From the NCBI RefSeq assembly GCF_020171655.1, contig NZ_JAIVAC010000006.1:1-53545 (forward strand): a DNA stretch of 53,545 bases, in the 5' to 3' direction. Shown here piece after piece: positions 34,350-42,667 of the stretch (the stretch's first letter is position 1; each line of letters opens with the position of its first letter). The position numbers and the translations under genes are program-made. The notes beneath the pieces were generated by a model that worked only from the letters and a program-made list of their open reading frames with translations, searched no databases and was not told where the DNA came from. The DNA is from Exiguobacterium aestuarii (lineage in GTDB: Bacteria; Bacillota; Bacilli; Exiguobacteriales; Exiguobacteriaceae).

Positions 34350-34946
34350 TCAAGACCGAATTGCTCGGAAAATAAAGTAACCTTTTTCTTTCGCAATCGT
34401 TTCGACTTGACCAAACACCTCTTCTAATAATTTCTTAGCAGAAGGCGCTCCTTGTTTTTTCTGAATGACGACATAGATTGCTCCTCCATCGACCAAATGC
34501 GCATGTGCTTCACGCAAGATCGTATGGACGACTTGTTTCCCCGCACGAATCGGCGGATTGGTGACAATGGCGGCAAACCGTTCTCCCCCCACCGCGTCAT
34601 ACGCGTGAGAAAGTCGTGTTTCGACCGTCACTCCATTACGGGCGGCGTTTTGCTCAGAGAGCGCCAGCGCACGCTCATTCACATCGATGAGCAAGGCTTC
34701 ACGCCCAGAGGCATCGGCAAGCGAGATCCCCATCGGACCATAGCCACAGCCTACATCTAAAATACGTCCTGAGACATCAGGCACTTCAAACGACTCAATT
34801 AAAAGACGCGACCCAAAATCGACTGATCCTTTCGAGAACACACCGCGGTCCGAAGTGAAATGATACTGTTTCCCTCGCAACTCGTACGTCCATGTCTCCG
34901 GGGCACTTTCCGAACGTGGATCGTTCGTATAGTAATGATCTCCCAT
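34350..34946 (-). CDS. class I SAM methyltransferase, RsmC-like (YbxB)
   Basis: A 198-residue Rossmann-fold methyltransferase with SAM motif I ILDVGCGYGPMGISLA and the base-flipping motif NPPIRAGK, typical of the small-domain RsmC/RlmG guanine-N2 group. The likely substrate is rRNA, but the exact site is not deducible. Its place between rplL and rpoB matches ybxB of B. subtilis. It lies downstream of the rplL terminator, so it depends on read-through or a promoter not seen. Confidence 0.85.
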   Translation of the reverse strand: MGDHYYTNDPRSESAPETWTYELRGKQYHFTSDRGVFSKGSVDFGSRLLIESFEVPDVSGRILDVGCGYGPMGISLADASGREALLIDVNERALALSEQNAARNGVTVETRLSHAYDAVGGERFAAIVTNPPIRAGKQVVHTILREAHAHLVDGGAIYVVIQKKQGAPSAKKLLEEVFGQVETIAKEKGYFIFRAIRS

Positions 34947-34975
34947 GCGTTGAACCTCCTAACCCTTTCTTCAAG

Positions 34976-35007
34976 GAAATAAAAGAAGCTCGCCATGGCG
35001 AGCTTCT
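34976..35007 (-). terminator. intrinsic terminator after rplL
   Basis: A 24-nt perfect palindrome (34984-35007; half-site AGAAGCTCGCCA) is followed on the minus strand by TTTTATTT, 18 bp after the rplL stop. It limits transcription of the methyltransferase and RNA polymerase genes relative to L10-L7/L12. Confidence 0.92.
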
Positions 35008-35025
35008 ATAGGTTGTGAAGTTGAA

Positions 35026-35394
35026 TTACTTAACTTCAACAGATGCGCCAGCTTCTTCAAGCTTAGCTTTGATTGACTCAGCGTCTTCTTTAGAAACGCC
35101 TTCTTTGACTGGAGCTGGAGTTCCGTCAACGAGTGCTTTTGCTTCTTTAAGGCCGAGACCTGTGATTTCACGAACAGCTTTGATGACGTTGATTTTACCA
35201 GCGCCAGCGTTTGTGAGTACTACGTCGAATTCAGTTTTCTCTTCAGCTGCTGCGCCTGCGCCAGCACCTGCAACTGCTACTGGAGCTGCTGCTGATACGC
35301 CGAATTCTTCTTCGATTGTTTTTACGAGTTCGTTAAGTTCGAGAACCGTCATTGATTTGAGGTCTTCGATGAATTGCTCTTTGTTGAAAGCCAT
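35026..35394 (-). CDS. rplL: 50S ribosomal protein L7/L12
   Basis: A 122-residue stalk protein: N-terminal dimerisation helices, an Ala/Gly-rich hinge (about 36-54, [18 protein letters not shown]) and the C-terminal factor-binding domain with [20 protein letters not shown]. It is present in several copies per ribosome on L10. Confidence 0.99.
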   Translation of the reverse strand: MAFNKEQFIEDLKSMTVLELNELVKTIEEEFGVSAAAPVAVAGAGAGAAAEEKTEFDVVLTNAGAGKINVIKAVREITGLGLKEAKALVDGTPAPVKEGVSKEDAESIKAKLEEAGASVEVK

Positions 35395-35455
35395 TATGGT
35401 TTTCCTCCTTTGATGTTGTGAAAAAGTTTTTTTGAGTTACGCTACGCGACAAAAA

Positions 35456-35962
35456 TTAAGCTGATTGCTCTTCTTTTTGTTCTGCGATTGCGTTTGTTGC
35501 GACTGCGAGCCCACGGATTGGAGCTTGAAGTACGCTGAGAAGCATCGAGAGAAGACCATCGCGTGATGGAAGTTCTGCAAGGGCTTTGATTTCTTCGAGT
35601 GAAGTCACTTTGCCTTCGATGATTCCGCCTTTAAGTTCGAGCGCTTTGTGCTCTTTCGAGAAGTCGTTCAAGATCTTCGCTGGAGCAACAACGTCTTCGT
35701 TAGAGAAGGCGATTGCTGTAGGACCAGTGAAGACTTCGTCAAGACCTTCGAAGTTCGACTGAGTAGCTGCGCGGCGAAGAAGACCGTTCTTGTAAACTTT
35801 GAACTCGATTCCAGCGTCACGGAGTGATTTACGGAGTGTAGTCACTTCTTCAACTGTAAGTCCACGGTAGTCAACAACAACTGTTCCAACGCTCGCTTGC
35901 ATTTTCTCAGCGATTTCATCGACGAGTGCCGATTTCTGAGCTACGATTTTTTCGTTTGCCAT
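35456..35962 (-). CDS. rplJ: 50S ribosomal protein L10
   Basis: A 168-residue L10, base of the L7/L12 stalk. The ATG at 35962 ([20 protein letters not shown]) is chosen because AGGAGG lies 9 nt upstream; an earlier in-frame start lies before the ribosome site. It is expressed from its own promoter through an attenuated leader. Confidence 0.98.
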   Translation of the reverse strand: MANEKIVAQKSALVDEIAEKMQASVGTVVVDYRGLTVEEVTTLRKSLRDAGIEFKVYKNGLLRRAATQSNFEGLDEVFTGPTAIAFSNEDVVAPAKILNDFSKEHKALELKGGIIEGKVTSLEEIKALAELPSRDGLLSMLLSVLQAPIRGLAVATNAIAEQKEEQSA

Positions 35963-36166
35963 GTGTTTGCACCTCCTAGTCAATTCTTATACCGGACGAG
36001 AGGCTGCTCTCCAAAAGAAATCCCTCGTATGAAGACATACGAGGGCGTAATTGTTTGAAAGTAAACCTGTGACAACAGGCTCAAGTTCGAGCAAAGACAC
36101 CTCGGAAGGGTTTACGGACCGATGTCCACCTTCTGTCTACGGTAATCCAACATATTCGGTTGAACG
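35963..36166 (-). promoter_or_regulatory. L10 leader with attenuator
   Basis: About 200 nt of leader precede rplJ. It ends in an intrinsic terminator (36013-36045): CCCTCGTATG with CATACGAGGG, 10 bp and a TCTT loop, followed by ATTTCTTTT. Upstream are further helices such as CCTGTTGTCACAGG. Position and form match the L10 leader family of Bacillota, in which L10-L12 binding favours termination. Confidence 0.85.
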
Positions 36167-36172
36167 TGTATT

Positions 36173-36201
36173 ACTTTAACAGCGGCGTCACACGTTGTCA
36201 A
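36173..36201 (-). promoter_or_regulatory. rplJ-rplL promoter
   Basis: Minus-strand -35 TTGACA (36196-36201), 17-bp spacer ending in TGT, and -10 TAAAGT (36173-36178), 18 bp after the rplA stop. It explains separate expression of the stalk proteins from rplK-rplA. Confidence 0.85.
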
Positions 36202-36219
36202 CAATTTATTTCAACAAGA

Positions 36220-36906
36220 TTACTTAAGGAAATCCGCAGTCGCTACACGGATCCCAGGACCCATTGTAGATGAAAGCGCGATGTTTTTAAGGTAAGTTCC
36301 TTTTGCAGTAGCAGGCTTCACTTTCATGAGTGTTTCGAGGATTGTCTCGATGTTCTCAGTGAGTTTAGATGCTTCAAATGATTTCTTACCAACTGGAACG
36401 TGGATGTTACCAGCTTTATCAACACGGTATTCAACTTTACCAGCTTTGATATCCGCGATTGCTTTTTCTACGTCAAAAGTAACTGTTCCTGTTTTCGGGT
36501 TAGGCATGAGGCCTTTAGGTCCGAGAACACGACCAAGTTTACCAACTTCACCCATCATGTCAGGTGTCGCAACGATTACATCGAAGTCGAACCATCCTTG
36601 TTGGATTTTGTTGATGTACTCAGCGTCGCCAACGTAGTCTGCACCAGCAGCTTCCGCTTCTTTCACTTTCTCACCTTTTGCGAAGACGAGAACTTTTTGT
36701 GTTTTACCAGTACCGTGTGGAAGTACAACGGCACCGCGGATTTGTTGGTCTGCTTTCTTCGGATCTACGCCGAGACGGACAGCAACTTCGATTGTTTCAT
36801 CGAATTTAGCAGTAGCTGTTTTTTGAACGAGCTCGACAGCTTCAGCGAGGTCGTATGACTTCGTGCGGTCAACAAGCTTAGCTGCTTCTTGGTGTTTTTT
36901 ACCCAT
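36220..36906 (-). CDS. rplA: 50S ribosomal protein L1
   Basis: A 228-residue L1, which forms the mobile L1 stalk and is a translational repressor. The ATG at 36906 ([20 protein letters not shown]) follows AGGAGGAAAAGATC and gives the family length. Conserved [20 protein letters not shown] and [13 protein letters not shown] are seen. An L1-binding mimic lies just upstream. Confidence 0.98.
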   Translation of the reverse strand: MGKKHQEAAKLVDRTKSYDLAEAVELVQKTATAKFDETIEVAVRLGVDPKKADQQIRGAVVLPHGTGKTQKVLVFAKGEKVKEAEAAGADYVGDAEYINKIQQGWFDFDVIVATPDMMGEVGKLGRVLGPKGLMPNPKTGTVTFDVEKAIADIKAGKVEYRVDKAGNIHVPVGKKSFEASKLTENIETILETLMKVKPATAKGTYLKNIALSSTMGPGIRVATADFLK

Positions 36907-36920
36907 GATCTTTTCCTCCT

Positions 36921-36946
36921 TGTGGTTAGCGGAATTTCCTCCCACA
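36921..36946 (-). promoter_or_regulatory. L1-binding site mimic upstream of rplA
   Basis: The minus strand reads TGTGGGAGG ... CCGCTAACCACA: TGTGG pairs with CCACA, GG with CC, and the asymmetric internal loop (GA opposite GCTAA) resembles the L1 site in 23S helix 76, where GUGGGAGGC faces UUGAAAUACCAC. It ends 8 bp before the rplA ribosome site, so L1 binding could block translation. Confidence 0.65.
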
Positions 36947-37000
36947 TAATGAAGGGATTGAAGGTGAGCAGTATTCACCGACAACCCCAGAGACTAACAA

Positions 37001-37426
37001 TTAGTCTTCGATTACAATACCCATACTACGTGCAGTACCTTCAACCATAAGCATCGCTGTTTCTACAGATGATGCGTTAAGGTCAGGCATTTTAAGTTCA
37101 GCGATTTCGCGAACTTTGTCACGCTTAACCGTTGCTACTTTCTTACGGTTTGGTTCACCAGAACCACTCTCGATACCAGCAGCTTTCTTCAAAAGAACTG
37201 CAGCTGGTGGAGTTTTCGTAATAAATGTAAACGAACGATCTTCGTATACCGTGATGACTACAGGAATAATCAATCCGGCTTGGTCTTGTGTACGAGCGTT
37301 GAACTCTTTACAGAATCCCATGATGTTAACACCTGCTTGACCAAGTGCTGGACCTACTGGTGGTGCTGGGTTAGCTTTACCAGCTGGGATTTGAAGTTTA
37401 ACGAGTTTAGAAACTTTTTTCGCCAC
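37001..37426 (-). CDS. rplK: 50S ribosomal protein L11
   Basis: A 141-residue L11, part of the GTPase-associated centre. The start is a GTG at 37426 ([20 protein letters not shown] follows), with AGGAGG 8 nt upstream; this gives exactly the usual length, whereas the longer open frame reads through the leader. The thiostrepton-binding N-terminal prolines ([10 protein letters not shown]) are intact. Confidence 0.98.
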   Translation of the reverse strand: MAKKVSKLVKLQIPAGKANPAPPVGPALGQAGVNIMGFCKEFNARTQDQAGLIIPVVITVYEDRSFTFITKTPPAAVLLKKAAGIESGSGEPNRKKVATVKRDKVREIAELKMPDLNASSVETAMLMVEGTARSMGIVIED

Positions 37427-37452
37427 GAGACACACCTCCTTAAGTCTAAAAT

Positions 37453-37483
37453 GTGGTTTCTTGGACGTTGTGCGCCCTCCCAC
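37453..37483 (-). promoter_or_regulatory. L1-binding site mimic upstream of rplK
   Basis: The minus strand reads GTGGGAGGGCGC ... GTCCAAGAAACCAC: GTGG pairs with CCAC, GGAC-type bases close the upper stem, and the internal loop AAGAAA faces GA. It shares the GUGGGAGG and (A)AAxCCAC frame with the site before rplA and with 23S helix 76. It suits L1 autoregulation of rplK-rplA. Confidence 0.65.
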
Positions 37484-37538
37484 TCAATCTATTAGGTCGA
37501 GTTTGTACCGAAATATAGCACAACATCAAACATTTTCG

Positions 37539-37567
37539 ATTGTACCATCCGTTTCACGGATTAGCAA
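37539..37567 (-). promoter_or_regulatory. rplK-rplA promoter
   Basis: Minus-strand -35 TTGCTA (37562-37567) and -10 TACAAT (37539-37544), 17-bp spacer, starting 7 bp before the nusG stop boundary. The spacer contains ATCCGT-gaa-ACGGAT, a 6-bp inverted repeat. Confidence 0.8.
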
Positions 37568-37573
37568 GTGGGT

Positions 37574-38125
37574 TTAGTTAATTTTCTGAACTTGTTCGAA
37601 ATCAAGCTCAATTTTTGTTTCGCGACCGAACATGTCGACCACGACTTTGAGCTTCTCTTTGTCGGCCTCAATCTCGTCGATTGTCCCTTCAAAGTTCTCG
37701 AACGCGCCTTCTTTCACGCGGACAAGGTCACCAAGCTCGTAGTTGTAACGATCTTTCTTCTCGATGAGTCCCATTTGTGACAAGACGTTTGTCACTTCGT
37801 CCGGTTGGAGCGGGATCGGTTTTGCCCCGCCGCCCGTTGAACCGAGGAAGCCGGTGACGTTAGGCGTGTTGCGGACAACATACCATGAATCGTCAGTCAT
37901 GACCATCTCTACGAACACATAGCCCGGGAAACTTTTGACTTCACGCTCTTTAATTTTCTTTTCGCCACTCTTTAATGTGACTTCTTCTTGCGTCGTTTCA
38001 GTCGGGACGAGGACGCGGAAAATTTTATCTTCCATGTTCATCGAACCGATTCGACGTTCTAGGTTTTCTTTGACGTTATTCTCAAAACCTGAGTACGTCT
38101 GGACAACAAACCATTGTTTCTCCAC
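37574..38125 (-). CDS. nusG: transcription termination/antitermination factor NusG
   Basis: A 183-residue NusG: NGN domain (MEKQWFVVQTYSGFENNVKE) and C-terminal KOW domain (LVRVKEGAFENFEGTIDEIE). It binds RNA polymerase and links it to ribosomes, Rho or pausing. The GTG at 38125 is chosen: GAGGTGA is 5-6 nt upstream and it aligns with the B. subtilis start. An in-frame GTG three codons earlier lies within that ribosome site. Confidence 0.97.
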   Translation of the reverse strand: MEKQWFVVQTYSGFENNVKENLERRIGSMNMEDKIFRVLVPTETTQEEVTLKSGEKKIKEREVKSFPGYVFVEMVMTDDSWYVVRNTPNVTGFLGSTGGGAKPIPLQPDEVTNVLSQMGLIEKKDRYNYELGDLVRVKEGAFENFEGTIDEIEADKEKLKVVVDMFGRETKIELDFEQVQKIN

Positions 38126-38141
38126 GGCTTTCACCTCTTCC

Positions 38142-38312
38142 TTAGTTAATCAATAAATTGACGAGATAGCTGACTCCAGTATCTACGCCGAACACGAACA
38201 GGCCAATCACGACAACAGTCGCGATGACGGTAACGGTATATTTCGTGAGTTCTTTACGAGTTGGCCAACTCGTTTTTTTCAACTCTTTCCATACGTCGCG
38301 CAAAAAGTTCAT
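38142..38312 (-). CDS. secE: protein translocase subunit SecE
   Basis: A 56-residue single-span SecE read from the nusG-rpmG gap: MNFLRDVWKELKKTSWPTRK, then ELTKYTVTVIATVVVIGLFV. The amphipathic helix ending in the conserved TSWPTRKEL is followed by one transmembrane segment (about 26-48). It clamps SecY. Ribosome site AGGAGG before the ATG. Confidence 0.96.
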   Translation of the reverse strand: MNFLRDVWKELKKTSWPTRKELTKYTVTVIATVVVIGLFVFGVDTGVSYLVNLLIN

Positions 38313-38346
38313 GGTAGCTTCCTCCTACATTGAATGCCAATCTACG

Positions 38347-38493
38347 TTACTTTGATTCTCGATGCATCGTATGCGCGTTACAGCGGCGACAAAACTTTTT
38401 CATTTCAAGCCGTGTCGACACACCATCTTTTTTTGTCGTCGAATACTCCCGAGACCCGCATTCTGAGCAAGCGAGACTTACTTTCTTTGCCAT
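38347..38493 (-). CDS. rpmG: 50S ribosomal protein L33 (zinc-binding form)
   Basis: A 48-residue L33: [20 protein letters not shown] and so on, ending [10 protein letters not shown]. Both CxxC pairs are present (C9/C12 and C35/C38), so this is the C+ zinc form, as for the rpmG copy next to secE in Bacillus. AAAGGGGCGCTTATGA precedes the ATG. Confidence 0.95.
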   Translation of the reverse strand: MAKKVSLACSECGSREYSTTKKDGVSTRLEMKKFCRRCNAHTMHRESK

Positions 38494-38535
38494 TCATAAG
38501 CGCCCCTTTCGACTACTCCCTCTTAAAAAAGAGCG

Positions 38536-38566
38536 AAAAAAAAAACGCCTCCTGTAAATGGCGTCT
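38536..38566 (-). terminator. terminator or attenuator between sigH and rpmG
   Basis: On the minus strand AGACGCC pairs with GGCGTTT (5 Watson-Crick pairs plus A-U and one G-U) around a 10-nt loop, followed by a run of ten T (38536-38545). It lies downstream of the promoter at 38587-38615 and upstream of rpmG, so it may attenuate rpmG-secE-nusG as well as end the sigH message. Confidence 0.75.
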
Positions 38567-38586
38567 ACGGACAAGGCGCTGCTTTT

Positions 38587-38615
38587 AAAGTATCACATAG
38601 GAGGCACGCGGTCAA
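38587..38615 (-). promoter_or_regulatory. rpmG-secE-nusG promoter
   Basis: Minus-strand -35 TTGACC (38610-38615), 17-bp spacer ending in TGA, and -10 TACTTT (38587-38592), 8 bp after the sigH stop. Transcripts would meet the terminator-like hairpin after only about 20-45 nt. Confidence 0.65.
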
Positions 38616-38622
38616 TAATCGG

Positions 38623-39264
38623 TTAGCTCGTGAGCATCCGAACGTCAACATGACGCTCGAATTTCTTCTTCACACGCTGTAACGCATTATCAATCGATTT
38701 AACATGACGGTCGAGGTCGTCTGAAATTTCTTGATAAGAACGTCCGTCTAAATAAAGACGCAACACTTTCCGCTCGAGATCACTTAAAATCTCATCCATC
38801 TTCGCTTCCATAAACGTCTGTTCTTCTTGTGTCACAATGAGTTCTTGTGGATCAGTTGGATGTGGTGGCAAGATGACATCGAGTAACGTCCGGTCGGATT
38901 CCTCGTCGAAAATCGGTTTATCGAGTGACACATATGAGTTGAGCGGAATATGCTTTTGACGTGTCGCCGTCTTGATTGCTGTGATCATCTGACGAGTGAT
39001 GCACATCTCGGCAAAACTTTTGAACGAGGCGAGTCGCTCGTCTTTATAGTCCCGCACCCCTTTATAAAGACCGATCATGCCCTCTTGGACGATGTCCTCA
39101 TGATCTGCACCAATCAAGAAATAAGAACGTGCTTTCGCGCGTACAAAATACCGGTATCGTTCAATCAAAAACTCGAGCGCGTCGCTATCCCCTTCGTTGC
39201 GCGCCAATAAGACCAACTCTTCGTCTGACATTTTTTCAAACTGTTCGTACGGCCATCCGTTCAT
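38623..39264 (-). CDS. sigH: RNA polymerase sigma factor SigH
   Basis: A 213-residue group 3 sigma factor. Region 2 (FVRAKARSYFLIGADHEDIV, QEGMIGLYKGVRDYKD) and region 4 (LSDLERKVLRLYLDGRSYQE, ISDDLDRHVKSIDNALQRVK) closely match B. subtilis SigH, which drives early sporulation and competence genes. In an organism that appears not to sporulate it may serve competence or stationary phase. GGGGGGTAACGAGC precedes the ATG. Confidence 0.95.
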   Translation of the reverse strand: MNGWPYEQFEKMSDEELVLLARNEGDSDALEFLIERYRYFVRAKARSYFLIGADHEDIVQEGMIGLYKGVRDYKDERLASFKSFAEMCITRQMITAIKTATRQKHIPLNSYVSLDKPIFDEESDRTLLDVILPPHPTDPQELIVTQEEQTFMEAKMDEILSDLERKVLRLYLDGRSYQEISDDLDRHVKSIDNALQRVKKKFERHVDVRMLTS

Positions 39265-39313
39265 GCTCGTTACCCCCCGGCGATTGATCCTGAACTATGT
39301 AAGGTTTTGTCCC

Positions 39314-39343
39314 ATTATAGGACCCCCTACTCCTATGCGTCAA
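39314..39343 (-). promoter_or_regulatory. sigH promoter
   Basis: Minus-strand -35 TTGACG (39338-39343) and -10 TATAAT (39314-39319), 18-bp spacer, about 50 bp before sigH. An inverted repeat ATAGGA/TCCTAT (39317-39336) covers most of the spacer and the start of the -10, a possible operator. Confidence 0.8.
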
Positions 39344-39434
39344 ACAAATTTCTAAAAATTCCGTCAATTAAATGCTGTGTAACTCATATATGTAATAGTA
39401 TACAACATTCCTTTGCAAAAAAATGTCAAAATCG

Positions 39435-39466
39435 AAACAAAGACGAGTCCATTTCATGAACTCGTC
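39435..39466 (-). terminator. intrinsic terminator after rae1
   Basis: On the minus strand GACGAGT (39460-39466) pairs with ACTCGTC (39442-39448) around an 11-nt loop, followed by TTTGTTT, only 7 bp after the rae1 stop. It closes the cysE-rae1 unit before the sigH promoter. Confidence 0.85.
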
Positions 39467-39473
39467 AGTGATT

Positions 39474-40013
39474 TCAATCATCTTTTGATTTACGACGTCG
39501 CATTTCTTCAAATCGTTCTTGAATATGCGGAGGAATATCGATTGTTTTTCGATTCGACTGTTCCTTCTCTAACGAGAGACGTTGTTGCTCAATCAGTGTT
39601 TTGGCATGCTTCCAATCTTTTAATAACTCGGTCGCGGGAACACGTAAGGCACCTTGGCCGAAAATGACCCACTGCTCGGTGAAATCGTTCGTCGCAACGA
39701 ATAGTGTGACGAGTCGGTTATCTACCAGTTCGTGCGCTCGCCGCTCAATCCACTCGTCCGCCGTCTCGTTCTCTTTCGTATAGACGACATCGACACGACT
39801 TCGCTTTTCTTTCGATTCACGACCGTAACGCATATGGGCATCAAAGACGACGGTGACTTCTTTTCCAGATACGGCCTGATATTCCGCCATCGCTTCAATT
39901 AACAAATTGCGCGCTTGATCAAAATCCATATCGCGCAAACTTCTTAAATGCGGCCACGCCCCGATGATGTTATATCCGTCGACAAGAAGGAGCTCGCGCT
40001 TTTGGATACTCAT
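39474..40013 (-). CDS. rae1: ribosome-associated endoribonuclease Rae1 (YacP, NYN domain)
   Basis: A 179-residue NYN/PIN-like nuclease. The N-terminal acidic motif LLVDGYNIIGAWP, the mid VVFDAHM and the TKENETADEWIERRA segment form the active-site set. In B. subtilis Rae1 enters the ribosomal A site and cleaves mRNA in a translation-dependent way. ATG overlaps the rlmB stop by 4 nt. Confidence 0.9.
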   Translation of the reverse strand: MSIQKRELLLVDGYNIIGAWPHLRSLRDMDFDQARNLLIEAMAEYQAVSGKEVTVVFDAHMRYGRESKEKRSRVDVVYTKENETADEWIERRAHELVDNRLVTLFVATNDFTEQWVIFGQGALRVPATELLKDWKHAKTLIEQQRLSLEKEQSNRKTIDIPPHIQERFEEMRRRKSKDD

Positions 40014-40930
40014 GCTAACGGGTTACGTGAGCGATGCACTTCATACAGAAGGAGTGCCGCTGCAACAGATGCATTGAGTGACGTGACATGACCAACCATT
40101 GGTAAGTGAACGAGGAAGTCGCATGATTCACGTACGAGGCGGCTCATTCCCTTCCCTTCACTTCCGATGACCACGACAAGTGGCATATTCCCATCTAATC
40201 GACGATAGTCCTGACTCTCTTTCGCATCGGTCCCAACGACCCATAATCCTTTTTCTTTCAATTCTTCGAGTGTCCGCGTCAAATTCGTCACGCGTGCAAC
40301 CGGGATATGTTCAATCGCTCCAGTCGACGCTTTGGCGACCGTCTGAGTCAAACCGACCGAGCGGCGTTTTGGAATGATGATTCCATGTGCGCCGACAGCA
40401 TCCGCGGTCCGTAAAATCGAACCGAGGTTATGTGGGTCCTCGAGTTCATCTAACAGAATAAAAAGAGGTGTCTCTTCTTTTGAAGCTGCGAGTGCGAACA
40501 TGTCCTCGATTGTTTTATACTCATAGGCCGCGACGGCTGCCACGACACCCTGATGATGTTCACTACCGGCCATCTTCTCAAGCTTTGTTTTCGGTACGAA
40601 TGACACTTGGACGGATGCTTCATTCGCCATCGCGATGATTTGAGCGAGCGGGCCTTTTTGTTGCCCTTCCATAATAAATACTTTGTTCATGTCGCGACCG
40701 CTTCGAAGTGCTTCGAGTACAGGGTTTCGCCCGTAAAGGAAATCGATCCCTTCCTCCATCACGTCTACTTCCTTATAGTCCGGTCGTTCCGCCTTCTGAT
40801 GGCGTGCACGCTCTGGTCGTTCCCCACGAGGACGGTCAAACGTTCGTTTTTCCGCCCCTCGTTTTCCGTCATGTCGTTTCGGTCGACTCGGCTTCGAGTC
40901 GTTCGAACGCTTGTTTGATGAGTTCTTCAA
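40010..40930 (-). CDS. rlmB: 23S rRNA 2'-O-methyltransferase RlmB (G2251 family)
   Basis: A SPOUT-fold methyltransferase. The substrate-binding domain (FLYGRNPVLEAL) is followed by the trefoil-knot motifs NLGSILRTADAVGAHGIIIP, VIGSEGKGMSRLV and LNASVAAALLLYE. The open frame begins with a TTG preceded by GAAGGGA and gives 306 residues, about 57 more than Bacillus RlmB; the extra part is a low-complexity Lys/Arg-rich tail that overlaps mrnC by 62 nt. An alternative ATG at 40759 with AAGGAAG upstream gives the usual 249 residues, so the start is uncertain. Confidence 0.9.
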   Translation of the reverse strand: MKNSSNKRSNDSKPSRPKRHDGKRGAEKRTFDRPRGERPERARHQKAERPDYKEVDVMEEGIDFLYGRNPVLEALRSGRDMNKVFIMEGQQKGPLAQIIAMANEASVQVSFVPKTKLEKMAGSEHHQGVVAAVAAYEYKTIEDMFALAASKEETPLFILLDELEDPHNLGSILRTADAVGAHGIIIPKRRSVGLTQTVAKASTGAIEHIPVARVTNLTRTLEELKEKGLWVVGTDAKESQDYRRLDGNMPLVVVIGSEGKGMSRLVRESCDFLVHLPMVGHVTSLNASVAAALLLYEVHRSRNPLA

Positions 40931-41273
40931 GACGATCCCTTCTTTCTGTTAAGTAGATATAGCCAATCAATGCCTCGAATGCTGTGGAATAACGATACGT
41001 ATGGACGTCGACCCGCTTCGGAATCGAGCCTGATTTCGCATTTTTGCCACGTCTGACGACAGCTTGTTCTTCTTCCGTCAACACGTCCGTCTCTAGCCAA
41101 TAGGTCACGACGCTCGCTTGCGCCCGCGCGTTCACATAACGGACGGCACCTCGATGCAAATCGTTCGGGCGCGTCAATCCTTGTTCGAGCAGTCTTTTCC
41201 GTACGGCCAATTCATACACCACGTCACCCATGTAGGCGAGCGCGAGGGCATTCATTTGTTTCGGTTGCATCAT
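40869..41273 (-). CDS. mrnC: Mini-RNase III
   Basis: A 134-residue RNase III catalytic domain without dsRBD, which matures 23S rRNA ends in Bacillus. The motif [20 protein letters not shown] and the second acidic motif [12 protein letters not shown] carry the metal-binding aspartate and glutamates. The ATG at 41273 is chosen because it overlaps the cysS stop as ATGA; the next ATG follows directly. Confidence 0.92.
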   Translation of the reverse strand: MMQPKQMNALALAYMGDVVYELAVRKRLLEQGLTRPNDLHRGAVRYVNARAQASVVTYWLETDVLTEEEQAVVRRGKNAKSGSIPKRVDVHTYRYSTAFEALIGYIYLTERRDRLEELIKQAFERLEAESTETT

Positions 41274-42667
41274 AACCGTTTCCACCGAACCCCTTGGGCC
41301 GTGTCTTCGAGTTGGATGTTTTGTTCTTTCAGTAAATCACGAATCTCGTCAGCGCGGGCAAAGTTACGTGCCGCGCGTGCTTCGTTTCGTTCTTGAATCA
41401 ATTGATCAATCTCGGCATCGAGCAATTCTTTCTCTTCAGCTAGCGTCAACCCGAGCACACCTGTCAATTCGTCGAATAACGACAGAACTTGTTCGAGTGT
41501 CGCTTTTGCCACATGGTCCGCCTTGGCGTAAATGTTCGCTTCTCGTGCCAGGTCAAAGAGGACGGTCATGGCATTTGCCGTATTGATATCATCATCCATC
41601 GATTCGATGAACGACGTCTTGATTGCTTCAAGTTTCCGCTCCATCGACTCGCTCGGTTCACCAAGTCCAGCCGTTACCGATAAACGATATTCGATGTTTT
41701 GATACGCTTCTTTGATTCGACTCCAACCGTTCGCCGCTTGTTCAATTAGTTCACGGCTGTAGTTGATCGGATGACGATAATGGACGGACAACATGAAGAA
41801 ACGAAGAACCATTGGGTCTACTTCTTTCAGTGCTTCGTGGACGAGCAGGAAGTTTCCGAGCGATTTGGACATCTTCTCATTTTCAATGTTGATGAATCCG
41901 TTATGCAACCAATAGTTGGCGAACTTCGCGTGGTTGCACGCCTCTGACTGGGCAATCTCATTCTCATGGTGTGGGAATTTTAAATCGTGACCTCCCGCAT
42001 GGATATCGATCGTTGCCCCGAGATGCTTTTTCGCCATCGCCGAGCATTCGATATGCCAACCTGGTCGTCCTTTGCCCCACGGACTATCCCAAGAAGGTTC
42101 GTCCGGTTTAGCAGCTTTCCATAAGACGAAGTCGAGCGGGTCTTCTTTCTTTTCTCCTACATCGACACGCGAGCCTGCCCGTAAATCTTCGATCGATTGT
42201 TGACTTAACTTCCCGTACGTCTCAAACTTCTTCGTCCGGAAATAAACGTCGCCTTCTGATTCATAAGCGAACCCTTCCGTCTCTAACTGACGGATAAACT
42301 CGATAATCTCTTCCATCGTATCGGTAACGCGTGGGTGTACGTCTGCCGGTTGCACGTTCAATGCTCCCGTGTCGGCTAAATAAGCTTCAATATAACGATT
42401 CGTCAACGTCTCGGTGTCTTCCCCGAGCTCGTTCGCAGTACGAATGATTTTGTCGTCTACGTCCGTAAAGTTTAGGACGTACTTCACCTCATACCCACGA
42501 TATGTCAAATAGCGACGAACCGTATCGAAGGCGATGGCCGGACGGGCATTCCCGACATGGATGTAATTGTAGACGGTCGGTCCACACACATACATAGATA
42601 CTTTACCCGGAACAATCGGAACAAACGGTTCTTTTTTATTCGTGAGACTGTTGTACAGCTGAATCAT
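41270..42667 (-). CDS. cysS: cysteinyl-tRNA synthetase
   Basis: A 465-residue class I synthetase with HIGH-type HVGN ([16 protein letters not shown]), KMSKS motif (KMSKSLGN) and zinc ligands in the [12 protein letters not shown] and [13 protein letters not shown] segments. ATG at 42667 follows GGAGGAGAAGACAC and overlaps the cysE 3' end by 32 nt. It is co-transcribed with cysE under the cysteine T-box. Confidence 0.98.
   Translation of the reverse strand: MIQLYNSLTNKKEPFVPIVPGKVSMYVCGPTVYNYIHVGNARPAIAFDTVRRYLTYRGYEVKYVLNFTDVDDKIIRTANELGEDTETLTNRYIEAYLADTGALNVQPADVHPRVTDTMEEIIEFIRQLETEGFAYESEGDVYFRTKKFETYGKLSQQSIEDLRAGSRVDVGEKKEDPLDFVLWKAAKPDEPSWDSPWGKGRPGWHIECSAMAKKHLGATIDIHAGGHDLKFPHHENEIAQSEACNHAKFANYWLHNGFINIENEKMSKSLGNFLLVHEALKEVDPMVLRFFMLSVHYRHPINYSRELIEQAANGWSRIKEAYQNIEYRLSVTAGLGEPSESMERKLEAIKTSFIESMDDDINTANAMTVLFDLAREANIYAKADHVAKATLEQVLSLFDELTGVLGLTLAEEKELLDAEIDQLIQERNEARAARNFARADEIRDLLKEQNIQLEDTAQGVRWKRL

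Noticed and set aside
39420-39430. TTGACA upstream of sigH with a downstream TATACT
   Set aside because: The spacing is 21 bp, too long for a sigma-A promoter; the TTGACG-18-TATAAT nearer to sigH is better.
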